Source: Rhynchopus sp. YZ270_cl-10 (Eukaryota; Euglenozoa; Diplonemea; Diplonemida; Diplonemidae). From it: a stretch of 64,000 nucleotides of DNA. The DNA lies in assembly GCA_964035575.1 (NCBI GenBank), contig OZ037895.1:1116001-1180000 (forward strand), read 5' to 3'. Made by a program: the position numbers and the translations under genes. The notes under the pieces are model-generated. The model worked only from the letters and a program-made list of their open reading frames with translations, had not been told where the DNA came from and made no database searches. Of the stretch, positions 39,304-48,885 are shown piece by piece. The number at the start of each line of letters is the position of its first letter. The first letter of the stretch is position 1.

Positions 39304-39918
39304 ATGCGTCGTACCGGGACACGCGATTTACAGGATATGGACAGCTTTGAGAAATTCGTCCGCAAACGGTTTGTGTTCATGCGGTGGTACCGAGGGGTTC
39401 TGAGCATGATCGTTGCAGGGTTTCTTGTTGTCAGCATATTACTGAGCTTGATTCAGGTCGGGAGTTTGTTGTGCAATATGGGGCAGGCTGTTGCAGCGCT
39501 TGCGGGCACTGTCTTGCCGTGGACGTTATCGTTCTTCGCAGTGGCCTGCGCATGGTGGTGCATCGCGCCCCCCAGCGACCCGCAGGCATACATCTCGAAC
39601 CTCAACGACGGCATGCGCTTCCTCAACCTCGCCTTCGACGTCTCCGCACTGTCCTTCCGGCACACTGCGCCGTTGCCAACGACGTTCCCATCCCCGCCTT
39701 CCCCTTCAGGGGGTATGTACTACATCCACCCGCCGTCGCTGCCGCAGCTTGCAAATCAAGGGGGAGGGGGAGGGGGTGCGAGTGCGGTGTCGCGTCCCTC
39801 CACCCCACCCCCCTCACCCCTATCAGGGTCCTCAACGCAACCTCAAAGAACGCATTTTGTGCTGTCGCAGTACCCACAACACTCCTCTCATTGGCCGTAT
39901 GAGGCGAATCCGAGTTGA
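39304..39918 (+). CDS. Hypothetical protein with two membrane segments
   Basis: 204 residues, not recognised. A basic start (about residues 1-30, with RKRFVFMRWYRG) is followed by two hydrophobic segments, about 31-56 (LSMIVAGFLVVSILLSLIQV) and 64-88 (LAGTVLPWTLSFFAVACAWW). A polar middle leads into a Pro/Ser/Gly-rich, probably disordered tail from about residue 125. The first in-frame ATG is used; it lies just after TTCTCCAG, a possible splice acceptor. GC-rich codons match the genes downstream, unlike the AT-rich DNA before it. The frame is open across 615 bp and overlapping frames are less protein-like. It could instead be the first exon of a longer gene. Confidence is moderate because no family supports it. 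Confidence 0.55.
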   Translation: MRRTGTRDLQDMDSFEKFVRKRFVFMRWYRGVLSMIVAGFLVVSILLSLIQVGSLLCNMGQAVAALAGTVLPWTLSFFAVACAWWCIAPPSDPQAYISNLNDGMRFLNLAFDVSALSFRHTAPLPTTFPSPPSPSGGMYYIHPPSLPQLANQGGGGGGASAVSRPSTPPPSPLSGSSTQPQRTHFVLSQYPQHSSHWPYEANPS

Positions 39919-40390
39919 TGTGGGGGGAAGGGGAGGGGGAGGAGGAGGAGGGGAGAGGTACGTTGTATTGGGGTAAAAAGCGGGGTTTTTTTCCCCGGAG
40001 GGGGTGAAGCCGAGCTGGGGAGAGGGTGGAGGCGAAAGGGGGGGGGGGGGTTTGTTTTAAAGGTCGTATTGATTTCCAACCTAATTGTTGTTGGTGACAT
40101 ATGGGGGTCTTTTGTGTGGGCATTTTTTTGTGGTGATGTTTCCAGTCGCCTGAGTGTATGCGGAGCTTTGCGTGCGAAGGTGGCAGTGTTGGCATTACCT
40201 TCACCAGAGATCAACACAACTGCTGGTGTGCGCTACGAGTGCAGGGGAAAGGGGTTGGAAGGGGATGGTGTGGTGTGGGGATGGGTGGGAGTGGGGAAGG
40301 AACGACACTACAGTCGTTTTCCATTGTTTTATTTTATTTTTTTGATAGCCTCATCAGAAACGAACAATCCACTTTTAAAAAAAAGTTTTG
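39919..40390. other. Intergenic DNA after the membrane protein
   Basis: G-rich stretches (GGGGGAAGGGGAGGGGGAGG) and T runs; possible 3' UTR. Short frames at 40069-40401 overlap each other and are not convincing. Confidence 0.5.
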
Positions 40391-40447
40391 AGTACATTTA
40401 GTGCACCCTATTTATACCTTCTGGTCAGTAGAAAGTATTTGAAATAA
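40391..40447 (+). repeat. Family H repeat, diverged
   Basis: AGTACATTTAGTGCACCC, TATTTATACCTTCTGGTCAG, TAGAAAGTATTTGAAATAA. The CTATTC/GAATAG stem is lost. Confidence 0.75.
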
Positions 40448-40459
40448 TTTTGATGAACA

Positions 40460-41150
40460 TAAAGGGGGGGCCAAATAAGTTTACCCCCAAATAATAGCTA
40501 TTTTCCCAAATAACTTTTTTTTTCTCAGATTTTGGGTGCCGAAAAAGTTACCGAATAACTTCGCCCCCTCTCACCTCCTTTTTTATTTTTCAAAATTTTC
40601 CCCCAAACTGATAGTGTACTATATAAAATGGCGCCGCAGGCGAAAAAATTTTATGGTACGGTGTAAAAAGCTAGTTTTTTACACCACAGATATAATCATC
40701 TAGGCGGCAGCCACGCTGGAGAAGGAAGTCTGGGGCGAAACAGATTTAAAGCAGCATCATCATTCGGGCGGTCGGGTCTTCTGGGGTCTTTACCAAACTA
40801 CAAAACAGGAAAACAGAAAATAAGAGTTGACCCTCCCGCCGACTCCCGACTTTTGGACCCCCAACCCACCTCTGGTACTGTCCTGCTACTGTGTACTATG
40901 AGGAAATTGATCAAAAACGAGAACTTGTCCATTTTGGCAAATTGACCCCACCACTGGCCGGACGGATTCCAAAACTGCAAATACCGGTGTCTAAAAGCTT
41001 CACCAAGTTGGCAACGAGAAAAAACCCTGTTTTCAGTGCCCAAATAAGTTTACCCCCAAATAACTTAGGTTCCAAATAACTTATTTTTTTTGCCGCGATT
41101 TTGGCTTTTCAAAGTTACCGAATAAGATAGTTATTTGGACCCCCCCTTTA
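40460..41150. mobile_element. 691-bp inverted-repeat element, TAAAGGGGGGG ends
   Basis: Left TAAAGGGGGGGCCAAATAA, right TTATTTGGACCCCCCCTTTA. TA at both outer ends could be a TA target duplication, as in Tc1/mariner-type elements. AAATAAGTTTACCCCCAAAT occurs near both ends (40472 and 41042) in the same orientation. The middle holds a GGCGCCGCAGGCG motif and the dispersed repeat at 40860-41035. Non-coding. Confidence 0.55.
40860..41035. repeat. Dispersed repeat shared with the minisatellite element
   Basis: CTACTGTGTACTATG, GGAAATTGATCAAAAACGAG, AACTTGTCCATTTTGGCAAA, TTGACCCCACCAC match 26715-27375 but contain a single CTGTGTA unit. Confidence 0.75.
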
Positions 41151-41980
41151 CGTGTGTGTTTTTCTTGACATGGAGATGTTTGTTTATGCAACAAAGGATT
41201 CATTCAAAACCAACACGATTTCAACAAAAAACTAAATTCCACCCCGCGGACGATACGGAACCGACAAAATATAGTGTTCTTGTTGGGATCAACGAATACA
41301 TTCCAAAAAATAAATACGGGGGTTCACAAAAATAAAGAACATCTTGCTCTCCCAAAGCCTTTCCTACAATACTTCTGCCCACTCCTTCGATGTCTAGTTC
41401 TGGTGGGGACCGCAATCGCAGATGGTATTCCCTGTGGGAGGGTGCGCTGTGGCACTGCTGCCCACTTTTTTACACTAGCTCAACCCGACGCGCTGTGCCC
41501 GTCAGGCATGCACGTACGGCTTCATCCCGTTCGGCTAGTACTTCGAAGTACTTTCAGGGTGTCATCTGCTGGGTGTTGCGAAGCCGTCTGGTAGGTCCAC
41601 CTGCTCTTCTTCGACGCTTTCCTCAAAGGGACAGAACAGCCCCAACGTCACCCGCTGTCATGCACACCATTGTAGCTGTAAGAAGCTGCAGAATAGAATG
41701 CAGAAGGGACATACTAGTGCGCAGTGACCTTATGAGGCGGGCGGTCTAGTCGCCCAGCTGCCACCTCGCCATCTGCTTTGGGGCGGGCAGCCCTTCCCAC
41801 GCGGTCGCGGATGGTGTTCCCTGCCTCACTGCCTCCACCTCCATGCGGCTCTTCGACCGCTGGCGCATGTCCTGCGACGACTCAGAGTTGGGTGGCACGA
41901 GCGCAGTGCACGCCCCTGCATGGAAAGAGGCCGTTTGTGTGCCTCCATCTCCATCGTCTTTGTTGTTGCCTCCCAGTCTC
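41151..41980. other. GC-rich DNA upstream of the helicase, no intact gene
   Basis: Composition is gene-like, but no frame stays open for long on either strand. One + frame at 41200-41330 includes KYSVLVGINEY, which resembles the start of caspase-like (C14) domains, then stops. A decayed gene or transposon body is possible, as is a long leader for the helicase gene. Confidence 0.35.
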
Positions 41981-42004
41981 TCTCACCCTCACCCTCACCC
42001 TCAG
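41981..42004 (+). promoter_or_regulatory. Pyrimidine tract-AG (splice or trans-splice acceptor)
   Basis: TCTCTCACCCTCACCCTCAC then CCTCAG ends 5 nt before the helicase ATG at 42010. This is a 3' splice site by form; it could accept a spliced leader or an upstream exon. Confidence 0.5.
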
Positions 42005-42009
42005 ATACG

Positions 42010-45000
42010 ATGGCACACTATGATATTACCCAACAGAAATGTATCACGGAGGACCCTTCGGTCCCTCTAGTCGTCGTTGCAGGCCCGGGGAGCGGGAAGA
42101 CACATGTCATTTGTGGCCGCATTGCGTATCTTGTCAATGAATGCAGGGTCCCTGAGGCGGGTATACTGTGCTTGACGTTCACGACGAAGGCGGCACGGCA
42201 GATGCAGCAGCGCGTGGGCAGGCTTCTGGGCCGCAGCAACCGGTGTGTGGTGCAGACGTTGCACGCCCTGGGGTACAGTCTCATCAACGCAAACTACTCG
42301 CAGCTGGGGTACACCGGGAGGGTGCGTGCTGTCGATGCTGCGGAACGGCGCAAAATATGCGAAGAAATTGCGGCAACGACACCCTCCTGCCAAGGCCTCG
42401 ACCGCGTCGTGGAGCGCATGAAGGCCTCTGGCGGCACACCAGACACGACCACGATGCCGCAGGGCACTGCCCTCTACGAAAGCCACCTCAAACGACACAA
42501 CATATGCGACTTCGCGGATATGGTACGTCTCCCCCTGAAGGTCCTCTCTGCAGACGACTCTGCACGGTCACGACACGCACGGCAGTACTCTCACATATTA
42601 ATCGACGAATTCCAAGACACCAGCGACGAGCAATGGGACCTGGTCCGTCTCCTCCTCTCAGAAGGCTGTGGGGTGACCGTCGTGGGCGACGTCAACCAAA
42701 GCATTTACGCCTTCCGTGGCGCAAACCCGGGGGTCTTCGGGTCGTTCTACGACACCTTCCCGCAAGCCTCTGTTCAATGCCTCAATAAAAACTACCGCTG
42801 CCACCCACACATCGCCCACGCCGCTAACACCCTCATTGCACACAACGCGAAGTACTCTGCAGGGACACGCTCTGGAGACCGCTTTACACAGCAACTCGAA
42901 CAGAAGCTGCTGGAGGTCGCTTCTCGTGAGGGTGCAGACCTCCCACCTCCACCACACCCCAGCACCCCTCCGGCAAGCAGGCCTGCCACTGCCACCCCAT
43001 GCATGGAAGTGCCACATGCGAAACGGCAGCCGCAGATGGGCGGTTTTGTGAGTGCTGCGAGTCTGCCTGCTGTGGTGGAAGAAGAGGTGGTGTCCAAGGT
43101 GGCAACGCTTCCCGCAGTGTGCAGTGTAGTGCCTATGTGTGAAGGGGAGGGGGAGGGGGGAGATGTGCCCCGCCAGCATGTCAGTGTCGTGGCGTGTGCG
43201 ACGCAGGAGGACGAAACGTTGCTGGTGGCGGAGCAGCTGCGCTTCCTTGCCTCAAGGGGCGGCACCGCGGCAGTGCTCTGCAGGAACCACGAACCGCTCT
43301 TTGCGTTGAAGCAGACCCTCGAAGCAGCGAACATCCCATTCACCTCTCGGGTCACGCAAACGTTGAGTCAAACAAAGTTGTCGCAAGACGTGGCCGCCTA
43401 CCTCCAGCTTGCAGCAGGCAGTCCAGACATGGCGCTTCTGACACGCATATTGAATCGCCCACAACGAGGACTGAAAGCGGTCGAAATAACACGGCATTTG
43501 GGCATTCTATCGTACACACAAGGCGAAAGTGTAGGGGGTGGAGTGGTTGCGAGGCTAGCAAAGCTGGCGGCAACGGGGCTGGGGTCAACGAAGAAAGCGA
43601 CGCAGCAGACAGGGAAGCAGATGTCGTTGACAGGGTTTAAGGGCTTTGCGTTGAAGGACGGTGGTGGCGGGACTGTGGGTGCCGCAAGCAAACCCGCCCG
43701 AGGCAGCACAGAGGCAGAGAAGACGCTGTCCGGCCTGCGCGCCCTGCTCCAGATGCTGAGCGGTGTGCGCAAACACCTGAAGACCGGGAGCATGGCGGAC
43801 TCTGTCTCATTCATAGCATCTCGCACAGTCTACGGCAAGGATGCTGCTGCAAAGTGGAAGGAAGAAGAAGCCAAGTCAGGCAAGCCTCCTGCAGGCAAAC
43901 GCGCCATGGCGCAACTCAGAGAAGAAGCTGCAGCGTATGACATCACCCACCCTGTGAACGAACGTCGGGCAGACAGATCCGAATGCGCAAGCGAGAGCAC
44001 CGACGGCGCTGGTGTGCCGGGATGGGGGGAACGTGCATGCGACTTCTGTGACAGCCTTTCTCTTGCAGGGTGGGAGGACAACGCAGCGAGGGACAGCACC
44101 ACAGACGGCGCCTGCAAGGCAAAGATCACGCTTGCTACGATCCACGGAGCCAAAGGGCTGGAGTGGGACTATGTGTTCATCATGCGTGCAAACGAGGATG
44201 TGACGCCAGGGGTGCGACTCGAACGGGTACCACGTGTGACGGATCTGGCACGTGGTGTCGACTACGGTGACGACGTGGTGTCGCTGTTCCCCCAGATGAA
44301 GGAGGAGCGGCGTCTCTTCTACGTTGCCATGACACGCGCCATCCTCTGGGTCTCCGTCCTCTACACCCGCAGCCACGCAAGCCGCTTCGTGGACGAGATG
44401 AGCACCACTGCACACCGCTCCGTCTTCCCCGCCACACAATGCCACTACCCCATCGCTGCCGCTCCTTTGCCACCTATCCCCGACGTTGTGCCCAGCAGCG
44501 TCACGCTTGCCGCACTCACCGCTGCAGCGGCAAGCGTTGTGGCAGAGGTGTCGTGCACGAAGCGTGACGTGCTTGCCACCGCGTCTGCTGTTGTGGGCGT
44601 CTCTGCAGCGGCTGTCGCTGCTGTAGTGGAGTCGCGACTGCAAAGCAGAGCGGTGGTCGTCCAAGAAGCTGTCGCTGATGTGGCCCCGACACCCACACCA
44701 CCTACACCTGTTGCTGTGCGCAAGAAGCGTGCTGCGAGTAGCGACGCTGTGGCGAAGTCGCCGAAGAGGCACAAAGGTGAGTCCCCAGTGTCCGCCAAGC
44801 CACCTCGCAAGAAGGGCAAGAAGCCTGAGGCTGGGCAGAGGACGATTCTGTCGTTTGTGAAGCCTGTGGGTGCAACGCCACCGCCACCACCCAGCCAGGA
44901 CACAGCATCACCCACCCCAGGCTCGCAGCGCTGCAGTGCCCAAATGCTTGCTGCAGCGGCAGACCAGCACAGTGCGAACGCACGCTTCAGGGTGAAGCGT

Positions 45001-45597
45001 GCCTGTGGTCTGTGCTCTGCGGTGCTGAGTGCAGAGGCATTGCGCGAGGCGAAGCAGCAGAGGACGTACTGCAGCAACTGTTGTGCTGCGATCGAGCCGC
45101 CGGTGACGGTGTGCTACGCTGTGGGTGGGGCGGACTATGTGGAGACGTTTGACCTGCAGTGTCTTGCCGAGAGTGCGCAGGCGATGGCACGCATGCTGCA
45201 GCACAGCGCCACCACCGCAACACAGGAGCTGCTCGAGAACGAGCGCGACACCTTCTGGTCTCTGATGTACCACTTCGGGTCGATGTCCGAGGCTGTGGCC
45301 AGGCACAGCACGGCCCTACCGCCACCCTCACCGCGTGAAGGCGGCAGTGCAGACATGAGCCCCTCCCAAAGCAGCCTCCACTCACGCTACACCTTTGCCA
45401 ACAGCGCTGTCCCCAATGAACTGTCCCGCCTCTCCTCCTTCGCCGCAAGCGACGTAGCAGTGGACGCTGAGGATTCCCAACAGACGCAGCCGATGCGCGA
45501 TTATATTGATCTTGACAGTGACAGTGGTGGTGGTGGTGGTGGGAGTGACCGTGAGTCTGAAGACCTTCCTGCCTTCAGGGGTGCGCGTGGTGAATAA
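42010..45597 (+). CDS. UvrD/PcrA/Srs2-like superfamily 1A DNA helicase
   Basis: 1195 residues. ATP-driven 3'-5' DNA helicase of the UvrD/Rep type; the fungal member Srs2 strips Rad51 and limits recombination. Motifs seen: Gln-containing ITQQ near residue 7, Walker A AGPGSGKT (24-31), TFTTKAA (Ia), LIDEFQDT (about 197-204), VVGDVNQSIYAFRGA (III), NKNYR (IV), TIHGAKGLEWD (about 708, V) and FYVAMTRA (about 770, VI). All catalytic motifs look intact. A Pro/Ala-rich insert of about 90 residues follows motif IV. The tail carries basic stretches, a PCNA-box-like QRTILSFV near residue 942 and a four-Cys zinc-ribbon-like region (CGLC ... CSNC, about 998-1025). I chose the ATG at 42010 over the in-frame 41920 because a splice-acceptor-like CCTCAG lies between them. 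No introns. Exact orthology to SRS2 or FBH1 is not settled. Confidence 0.92.
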   Translation: MAHYDITQQKCITEDPSVPLVVVAGPGSGKTHVICGRIAYLVNECRVPEAGILCLTFTTKAARQMQQRVGRLLGRSNRCVVQTLHALGYSLINANYSQLGYTGRVRAVDAAERRKICEEIAATTPSCQGLDRVVERMKASGGTPDTTTMPQGTALYESHLKRHNICDFADMVRLPLKVLSADDSARSRHARQYSHILIDEFQDTSDEQWDLVRLLLSEGCGVTVVGDVNQSIYAFRGANPGVFGSFYDTFPQASVQCLNKNYRCHPHIAHAANTLIAHNAKYSAGTRSGDRFTQQLEQKLLEVASREGADLPPPPHPSTPPASRPATATPCMEVPHAKRQPQMGGFVSAASLPAVVEEEVVSKVATLPAVCSVVPMCEGEGEGGDVPRQHVSVVACATQEDETLLVAEQLRFLASRGGTAAVLCRNHEPLFALKQTLEAANIPFTSRVTQTLSQTKLSQDVAAYLQLAAGSPDMALLTRILNRPQRGLKAVEITRHLGILSYTQGESVGGGVVARLAKLAATGLGSTKKATQQTGKQMSLTGFKGFALKDGGGGTVGAASKPARGSTEAEKTLSGLRALLQMLSGVRKHLKTGSMADSVSFIASRTVYGKDAAAKWKEEEAKSGKPPAGKRAMAQLREEAAAYDITHPVNERRADRSECASESTDGAGVPGWGERACDFCDSLSLAGWEDNAARDSTTDGACKAKITLATIHGAKGLEWDYVFIMRANEDVTPGVRLERVPRVTDLARGVDYGDDVVSLFPQMKEERRLFYVAMTRAILWVSVLYTRSHASRFVDEMSTTAHRSVFPATQCHYPIAAAPLPPIPDVVPSSVTLAALTAAAASVVAEVSCTKRDVLATASAVVGVSAAAVAAVVESRLQSRAVVVQEAVADVAPTPTPPTPVAVRKKRAASSDAVAKSPKRHKGESPVSAKPPRKKGKKPEAGQRTILSFVKPVGATPPPPPSQDTASPTPGSQRCSAQMLAAAADQHSANARFRVKRACGLCSAVLSAEALREAKQQRTYCSNCCAAIEPPVTVCYAVGGADYVETFDLQCLAESAQAMARMLQHSATTATQELLENERDTFWSLMYHFGSMSEAVARHSTALPPPSPREGGSADMSPSQSSLHSRYTFANSAVPNELSRLSSFAASDVAVDAEDSQQTQPMRDYIDLDSDSGGGGGGSDRESEDLPAFRGARGE

Positions 45598-45924
45598 ATG
45601 ATTGTGGGAGGAGGGAAAAAAACAGAACAGAAAATAAATAATACCATATTTCCCTATCCCACATTTTTTTTGTCTCTTTTTGAGTAGATCCGAAGAAGAC
45701 CAAAAAAAAAAAAAAAAAGGGAAAAAAAAAAACTACCTAACTTTTTCCTCACTATTCCTTCTCTCCAATAATAAAAACCACTCCTCCAGAAACCCCACAT
45801 ATCCCCCTGCAATACACAAACACCACACACACACACACACCTCGCGCTCATTTCTTTCCCCGCCACCCCCTTTATTTTGCTTTTTAAAAAACAAACAATG
45901 TGTTAGGTAGATCGCTTTATATTC
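45598..45924. other. Short AT-rich intergenic region
   Basis: A runs and (CA)n at 45822-45841 between the helicase stop and the next gene. Nothing else seen. Confidence 0.6.
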
Positions 45925-45948
45925 TTAGTTTTTTTAGTTTTTTTTTAG
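45925..45948 (+). promoter_or_regulatory. T-tract-AG directly abutting the LRR gene ATG
   Basis: TTTTTTAGTTTTTTTTTTAG is followed at once by ATG. With no room for a 5' UTR this suggests a spliced leader or upstream exon is joined here. Confidence 0.5.
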
Positions 45949-48596
45949 ATGCACGGGAGATCCAAATCGTCACGACAGGACTTGTTTCAAGATGCGTACC
46001 GACAAGCGTGCATGGGGCATAACGTGACACCGTTGGAAGAGCTGGGAGCAGGGTGGTTGCGGAATGACATGTTAGTGGAGTTGGACTATCTTAGTGTAGA
46101 GAACGCTGCCGCGTTGGTGGCTGGGCTGAATAGATGTCGTCCATTGGGGTTGAAACGGCTGCGTGTATGCCGGACCGCAAAGCGAAATCCGGCGCCTCCG
46201 CGCAACACCAGCATGCCCCGCCACCGTCCACACCCCCTCGACCAAAAGCATGTAGACAAAGTGTTAGGCGCGCTCGCCCAACACACCCACCTAATAGACC
46301 TCCAAGAGCTCCACCTCACAGACGTCACCCTCACGCGAGCCTCCATCCCCTTCCTCACAGTCGGGCTCGCGTCAAGTATAAAGCTGACCCGGCTTGCCAT
46401 CCCCGGGAGTCGTATTGGCGATGCGATGTTCCGTGAGCTGGTTGTCGTGCTCGGGAAGCTGCCTGCGGTGAACAGCATCGATGTGAGCCGCTGTGCGTTG
46501 ACAAATAAGAGCGGGGCGATGCTGAAGCGTCTTGTCATGGATAATCTGACGGACAATGTGAACCATAAATTTGGTGCTTCGCTGCGTAGCCAAAGCCCTG
46601 TTGACGTGCCGGCAACAGGGCTGCAGCACATCAACGCCTCTGAGAACAGGTTCGGTGACGAGACATGTGTCGCGCTAGCGCACGCACTCCACAACGACTC
46701 TGCTGTCGAGACGCTGAACCTCTCTCACAACAGCATCACCGAGGAGGGGGCTGCGACCTTGAACCGTCTCATCCACTTCAACTCGACACTGAGCATGGTA
46801 GACATCTCGGGGAACGCAGGCGTGGAACGCTTTGTGGCAGGCAAGAACAGCCCCACCAAGAAGCGCCAGGGCTCGCAGGACCCAAACCGGTCGTACTTTG
46901 TGTCGTGCTGCCCGGGGAGCTGCATTTATGTGTCGCGCGCTGTGAACCAGCATATGATGGATAACAGCGCACACCGATCTCCTAGACATCGGCACGACAC
47001 ACCTGTGGCGACGGGGGGTGAAGAGGAGGAGGAGGAGGAGGACGCAGACCCGCTGCAGATGTTTAAGTACACCATCCGCACGACGGACCCTGCGTGCGCG
47101 TATCTGAACCTGCGCACAGCGCTGCAGTACATCCAGTACCACGAGAGTGAGGTTGGCATGCACTCCGCCGCGACTGCTGCCCTCGGGTTCTCTGTCCTCG
47201 TGCCGTTCTTCCAGCAGCTCATCGATGAGGACCACGAGGAGATGACCTGGCGCGACCTCACAGCACGCTACCGCGCGCAGCAGCCCCCACGCGTGCACAG
47301 CAAAACGAAGAAGAACACCCTCCTCACCGTCCTCTCACGCCTCTCCAAGGCACCTCCCGCGAAGTTTAACGGCTTCATGAGGGTATGTAAAGTTGTTTCT
47401 CATCACAACAACACAACAACACAGCGACTGCAAGAAGCGCCCGACGTCATCGAGCCGCACCATATGAACAGATTGCTGGACCAAGTCAACGAGCTCAGCC
47501 CCCCTAGGGAAAGTGCGTCCCCAGCCCCTACGGTATGTATTTTGCAAAAGGAACGCATTACCATGCTCAACACAACACTGCAGTGGTGCAATGGGCCCGA
47601 CCCGCGAGACCCGTACTCCGTGCCTGCTGGAGAGTACCGCAGCCACAGCCAGCCCCTCACGCACAGCCACAGCGTTGCGCCGCAGCACCCACCTCCGCTG
47701 GGGAACCTGCAGGGGCATCGCCAAGGGTTTTCGCCGCATCTCGCAAACCCGCATGCGTTCTATCCCACTGCTGAGCAGCATCCGCAACAGCAACAGCAGC
47801 AGCAGCAGCATCAACAGCATCAACAACAACAGCATCAGCAACAACAACACCAACATGTGCACCAGCACCACCAGCACCACCACCACCACCACCAGTACCC
47901 CCAAGGGTACGGCTACCCAGTGCTGCCGACACACCAGCAGCAGCAGCTCATTGACGAGCAGGAGCGCCACATGCTTCCGGCACAACAGCACACAGACGCA
48001 CGTCTGCCCTCTGCAGAGACAGAGCGCACGGAACGCATGTCGCACGGCTCGCCGGCACAGTCGTCGTTGACGCGCTTGTTCGACCAGGCCGGAAACGGGG
48101 AGGACAAACAAGTCAGCAAGATTGTCGAGGCCCTTGAGCGCATCACACGACTGACCGAGCGGGACGCCCCATCCAACATCGAGGTTTGTTGCCTCCTTCT
48201 TCCTTCCTCCTTCCCCCTTCCCCCCTCACCTCCCCCACACAGAAAATCGTTGAAAGCCTGTTGGTGCAGAAGGGGTTGATTTATGGTAAAGGGGCAGGAG
48301 CTGGCACTGGCACTGGCACTGGCACTGGGGGTGTGGGGGTAGGGGTAGGGGCGGGCGGCAGCCAGAATCACCCAGGCAGGGTGACCGGGCCCAGACGCGA
48401 CAGTGCACCTGAGGCACCGAACGGGGCAGCCTCTTCGGCACACCAGAAGACACCCGTGGCAACACCAGCACACAGTGCAGAGGACAGCTGCGACCTTGCA
48501 GAGGTGCATCAACGGTTGTACAAGGTATGGCGCACCTTCCTTTCCTTCTCCACTCTTTACTCTTTACTCTCTCAGGACTACCCTCACTCGCAATGA
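45949..48596 (+). CDS. Leucine-rich-repeat protein, CEP78-like
   Basis: Likely exons 45949-47382, 47425-47532, 47584-48183, 48243-48524, 48576-48596, giving about 814 residues. The first two introns (42 and 51 nt) have no stop and keep frame, so they may be retained; the third (59 nt) and fourth (51 nt) fit GTTTGT/GTATGG...CACAG/CTCAG. The first 290 residues hold leucine-rich repeats of the ribonuclease-inhibitor kind (LQELHLTDVTLT, INASENRFGDETCVALAHAL, LNLSHNSITEEGAATLNRLI, VDISGN). Order and spacing recall CEP78, a centriole and basal-body protein. Acidic run EEEEEEDAD at about 360. A Gln/His-rich tract lies near 610-680, then a probable coiled coil (SKIVEALERITRLTE). The start follows T-tract-AG directly. 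A centrosomal role is inferred from similarity by eye only. Confidence 0.75.
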
Positions 48597-48885
48597 TTTG
48601 GGCACTGCAACCGAATCAGGAGGAGCTCCCGACAGTTAGCAAATCGGATAGAGAAAAAAAAGGCGAAAAAACTGTAAAGTATTCTGTCATTCAGAATCCA
48701 CCTTGTGATTGTCGATCAGGGCGTGATCGAACCGGGGGTTTTCCGGAAATTTGCTGTTTCATCCACCCCGTTGTCGATGCAGCAAAACAAACAAAGAAGC
48801 AAGAAACATAATAACAAAAGAACGGGAGGGGTTGCGAACGAAAAGGCAAAGGGGTTTTTGTATTTTTTTTTCTCCCCCCCCCCCC
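48597..48885. other. Intergenic DNA before the TIR element
   Basis: 48715-48760 contains GTGATCGAACCGGGGG, which reads like a tRNA T-arm on the minus strand, but no cloverleaf can be built. Ends in 12 C. Confidence 0.4.

Noticed and set aside
41135-41335. KYSVLVGINEY, like the start of a caspase (C14) domain
   Set aside because: Only about 20 residues match and the frame then stops. No catalytic His or Cys region follows in any frame, so chance or an unrecognisable relic is likelier.
41920-42009. Upstream in-frame ATG of the helicase at 41920
   Set aside because: The 30 extra residues are Ser/Pro low-complexity coded by a CTCACC tract that looks like a splice acceptor. The conserved helicase sequence starts just after 42010.
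43876-44772. 298-codon minus frame opposite the helicase
   Set aside because: Antisense shadow; Arg/Cys/His-rich composition typical of reverse reading of GC-rich codons.
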